Of a stretch of 64,000 nt of DNA, positions 62,059-64,000 are shown one piece after another; positions within the stretch are counted from its first letter, which is position 1, and each line of letters starts with the position of its first letter. This DNA comes from Tigriopus japonicus (Eukaryota > Arthropoda > Copepoda > Harpacticoida > Harpacticidae), in contig CM021316.1 in the NCBI GenBank assembly GCA_010645155.1, forward strand, positions 3,588,800 through 3,652,799, given 5' to 3'. Made by a program: the position numbers and the translations under genes. The notes under the pieces are model-generated. The model did no database searches and had not been told where the DNA came from. It worked only from the letters and a program-made list of their open reading frames with translations.

Positions 62059-63042
62059 TCACACTGATCGAGGCTCAATTGTTGGGCTGTTTTCATCATT
62101 CAGTTTGAAGAGGGTCTCCAGGTGTTCTTTGAGCTGAACCAATGTGCGTGACAGATTGAGGAACTCGCCTATCAAGGTCTCCGTTAGAGCAGTATTTTGA
62201 ACGGTCGCGGATTCCGCAATAACTTCCCATTTTTGAATCCCTTCCACCGCCTTACATAATCGATTCAACATCCCCGAATCAAAACTAGGCATGGTCCGTA
62301 GGAAATGGATCAGCTCCTGTTCGTCGAAAGGGTCCTTTGATAGAATTCGAGTGAGGGAGAGGTTACGATAAGCATTCTGAAGGGAGAAAAAAGCCTCACT
62401 CTTCCCTACTTCCGCTGGAATTGCAGCCACAAAGTGGTTGATCTTAAGCCACGATGGAGGATCCACCAAGTGATTCCAATTATCATTCCACCACATGTCG
62501 AGGATTTGGCGGTACAACGAAGAGGGAAGCTCCGAACGAGCCTGTTTGACATCACGGAAGACCTCATGAACCGTGTATTGTGGGCCCTCCTTGCATCCCG
62601 CCCTTGGGTCAGTCAACAAGTCACCTTCCACCGTGTCTGTGTCCTCTGGCTCGATTTCTTGCTCCAGCACCTCATGGGGTCGTGAATGGCATCTCGTAGG
62701 GTCGTGACCAGGGCTGATGCGCGCGTCTCCGTGGGAGGACGACGTCGTCGTGGAAGAATCTGAGGTACATTGGGTGTCCTGATCACGGCAACCAACATCA
62801 ATGGTTACTGGACCTGGGACCGGTTGCGCCAAATTGGCATCGTCAAGGCTAAGACGGGAAAATTGAATCTCTTGATTCCGTTCCCCTTCAATATCTAAAG
62901 AGTTTTGAGGGGGCGAGGTTTGTTCGGTCGACAACGGGTTCTCAGGTAAGTCATCAACGATGTCCTCTCCGGTGGCCTCAAATACTCTGGATGGGCCTTG
63001 TCTTGCCAGGGACAATGCCTTCGAAATGTCGGTTTCATTCAT
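62059..63042 (-). CDS. Uncharacterised 327-residue protein
   Basis: ATG at 63042 opens 327 codons in one exon. The N-terminal half is polar and acidic with Ser/Thr-rich stretches (SDSSTTTSSSHGDAR). The C-terminal half looks folded and helical, with aromatic clusters (MWWNDNWNHLV, PPSWLKINHFVAAIP) and a final helix (SRTLVQLKEHLETLFKL). No signal peptide or membrane segment. I do not recognise the family. The last codons overlap a donor-like GTGAGT (62057-62062), so a spliced form with a different C-terminus is possible; right after it another frame stays open to 61940. Length and composition make this a probable gene. Confidence 0.65.
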   Translation of the reverse strand: MNETDISKALSLARQGPSRVFEATGEDIVDDLPENPLSTEQTSPPQNSLDIEGERNQEIQFSRLSLDDANLAQPVPGPVTIDVGCRDQDTQCTSDSSTTTSSSHGDARISPGHDPTRCHSRPHEVLEQEIEPEDTDTVEGDLLTDPRAGCKEGPQYTVHEVFRDVKQARSELPSSLYRQILDMWWNDNWNHLVDPPSWLKINHFVAAIPAEVGKSEAFFSLQNAYRNLSLTRILSKDPFDEQELIHFLRTMPSFDSGMLNRLCKAVEGIQKWEVIAESATVQNTALTETLIGEFLNLSRTLVQLKEHLETLFKLNDENSPTIEPRSV

Positions 63043-64000
63043 GATTAATGAAATAGATGTAATTGCTCACGCACTATTTCAATATTCAACACGTGTTTCG
63101 ACCGGAAGCAGTTCACAGGCCAAAACAGACCAAGGTGGCCTGATTTTTTGAGGGTGACGATGCTACAAAAATGCTCATGAATAGAGCCAAGATTTTTAGG
63201 TGAAAAATTAGAAAATATTTTTTCACCTTTTTTACTGCTTTTGATGGAAAATTTTTTTTTGCCCTTTTTAGCAAAAAAAATTTTTTGGGACAAAAGGTTA
63301 ATAAATGCCGAGATTTACAACATTTACCACCTGGTTTAGAGAAAGTGGTTTCTAACTTAGCGAAAAATGGTCATATTTATACTATCACTAAGGAAGGGCA
63401 TTGATTTAAATTCACATTTAATTTCAAGAGGCTAGAGGCAGTTCTTTGAAAAATGTAGAAAGGAGTAAAATTTACAATTATTTTTTTCCATTGGCCTTCC
63501 AAAGAAAAAGGTTGGTAGTGCATTTATCTAACTTCTTCATTTTTTAAAGAATTGGCTTCTGGGCACTGCGCAAAAAAACAGCGCATTGGAGGTTTTGTGA
63601 GTCAATTAAATTTGGCGCCTCAAATGACAAGCTCGTAAACTTGTCCGTGTTGAAAATGATGGTTCAAATGGCACAACTTGGTAAGAATGTGGTGTGGGCG
63701 TGGTATGGTAACCGACTGCGCCATGCAGTGTGAGGCTACTGAGGTAATCAACGGCAATAGAGATTGTGAACTAAATATATCGGTGTAACAATATCCCCCC
63801 ATAAGTGGAGTGGAGACAAACAAAAGGGAGGTAAAAGCTCAAAGTCAATCACATATTGGTCACATATTGGTACTCATTTTACACGAGTCATCTTAAGTAT
63901 GCAAAAGTATATTATCCTAACCAGAACATTAGCTTTAAGTAAAGTCACTTGACGTAACTGTCTTTAGAGATTTATACGCATTTATTTCTTGACTAGGTTT
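63043..64000. other. 5' flank of the 62-63 kb gene
   Basis: AT-rich sequence with long A and T runs (63200-63290). No other gene seen. The promoter of the minus-strand gene should lie here, but no clear core element was found. Confidence 0.4.

Noticed and set aside
1..64000. CRISPR arrays, bacterial operons or phage-like modules
   Set aside because: No regularly spaced direct repeats and no bacterial-style gene packing; every recognised multi-exon gene has spliceosomal introns.

Overview
The window looks like nuclear DNA of an animal, most likely an arthropod and plausibly a crustacean such as a copepod. The reasons are spliceosomal introns with GT-AG borders in every recognisable gene, metazoan-only genes (cortactin, an Ig/FN3 GPI-anchored adhesion protein, a TSNAXIP1-like protein), an mRpL23 that starts with the MSTR-YP motif I know from insects, and long AT-rich non-coding stretches with many small repeats. 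The organism is an inference; no species-diagnostic sequence was seen. There are no operons, CRISPR arrays, rRNA or convincing tRNA genes.

Layout. (1) 1-5451, minus strand: three phase-0 exons of an unrecognised Ser-rich protein whose 3' end lies beyond the last exon found. (2) 5452-24200: about 19 kb with no gene I can name. It holds one candidate membrane-segment exon (7401-7566, minus), a TATA-like box with an ORF-dense patch (17.6-18.4 kb), simple repeats, a perfect 12-bp hairpin, a small hAT-like element and a 570-bp inverted repeat. (3) 24227-29057, minus: a complete nine-exon cortactin gene. (4) 32097-33440, plus: a complete four-exon mitochondrial ribosomal protein L23 gene. (5) 34301-35577: a 720-bp hAT-like element followed by a UHRF1-type ubiquitin-like ORF that seems truncated. 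(6) 36896-38877, plus: a four-exon TSNAXIP1-like coiled-coil gene. (7) 42257-61476, plus: a seven-exon gene spanning 19 kb for a signal peptide, a His-rich segment, one Ig domain, one FN3 domain and a C-terminal GPI signal. (8) 61805-63042, minus: a 327-codon single-exon ORF of unknown function, tail-to-tail with gene 7.

The genes are functionally unrelated, as is usual in an animal genome: actin remodelling, mitochondrial translation, cilium/sperm biology and cell adhesion. The clearest non-genic signal is a set of small non-autonomous elements with TAG...CTA termini and 8-bp target duplications, the mark of the hAT superfamily. One lies in each of two cortactin introns and one in a large intron of the adhesion gene. 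The most unusual gene is the adhesion gene, because of its poly-His exon and an expanded B-C region in its only Ig domain. I found no convincing wholly new system.
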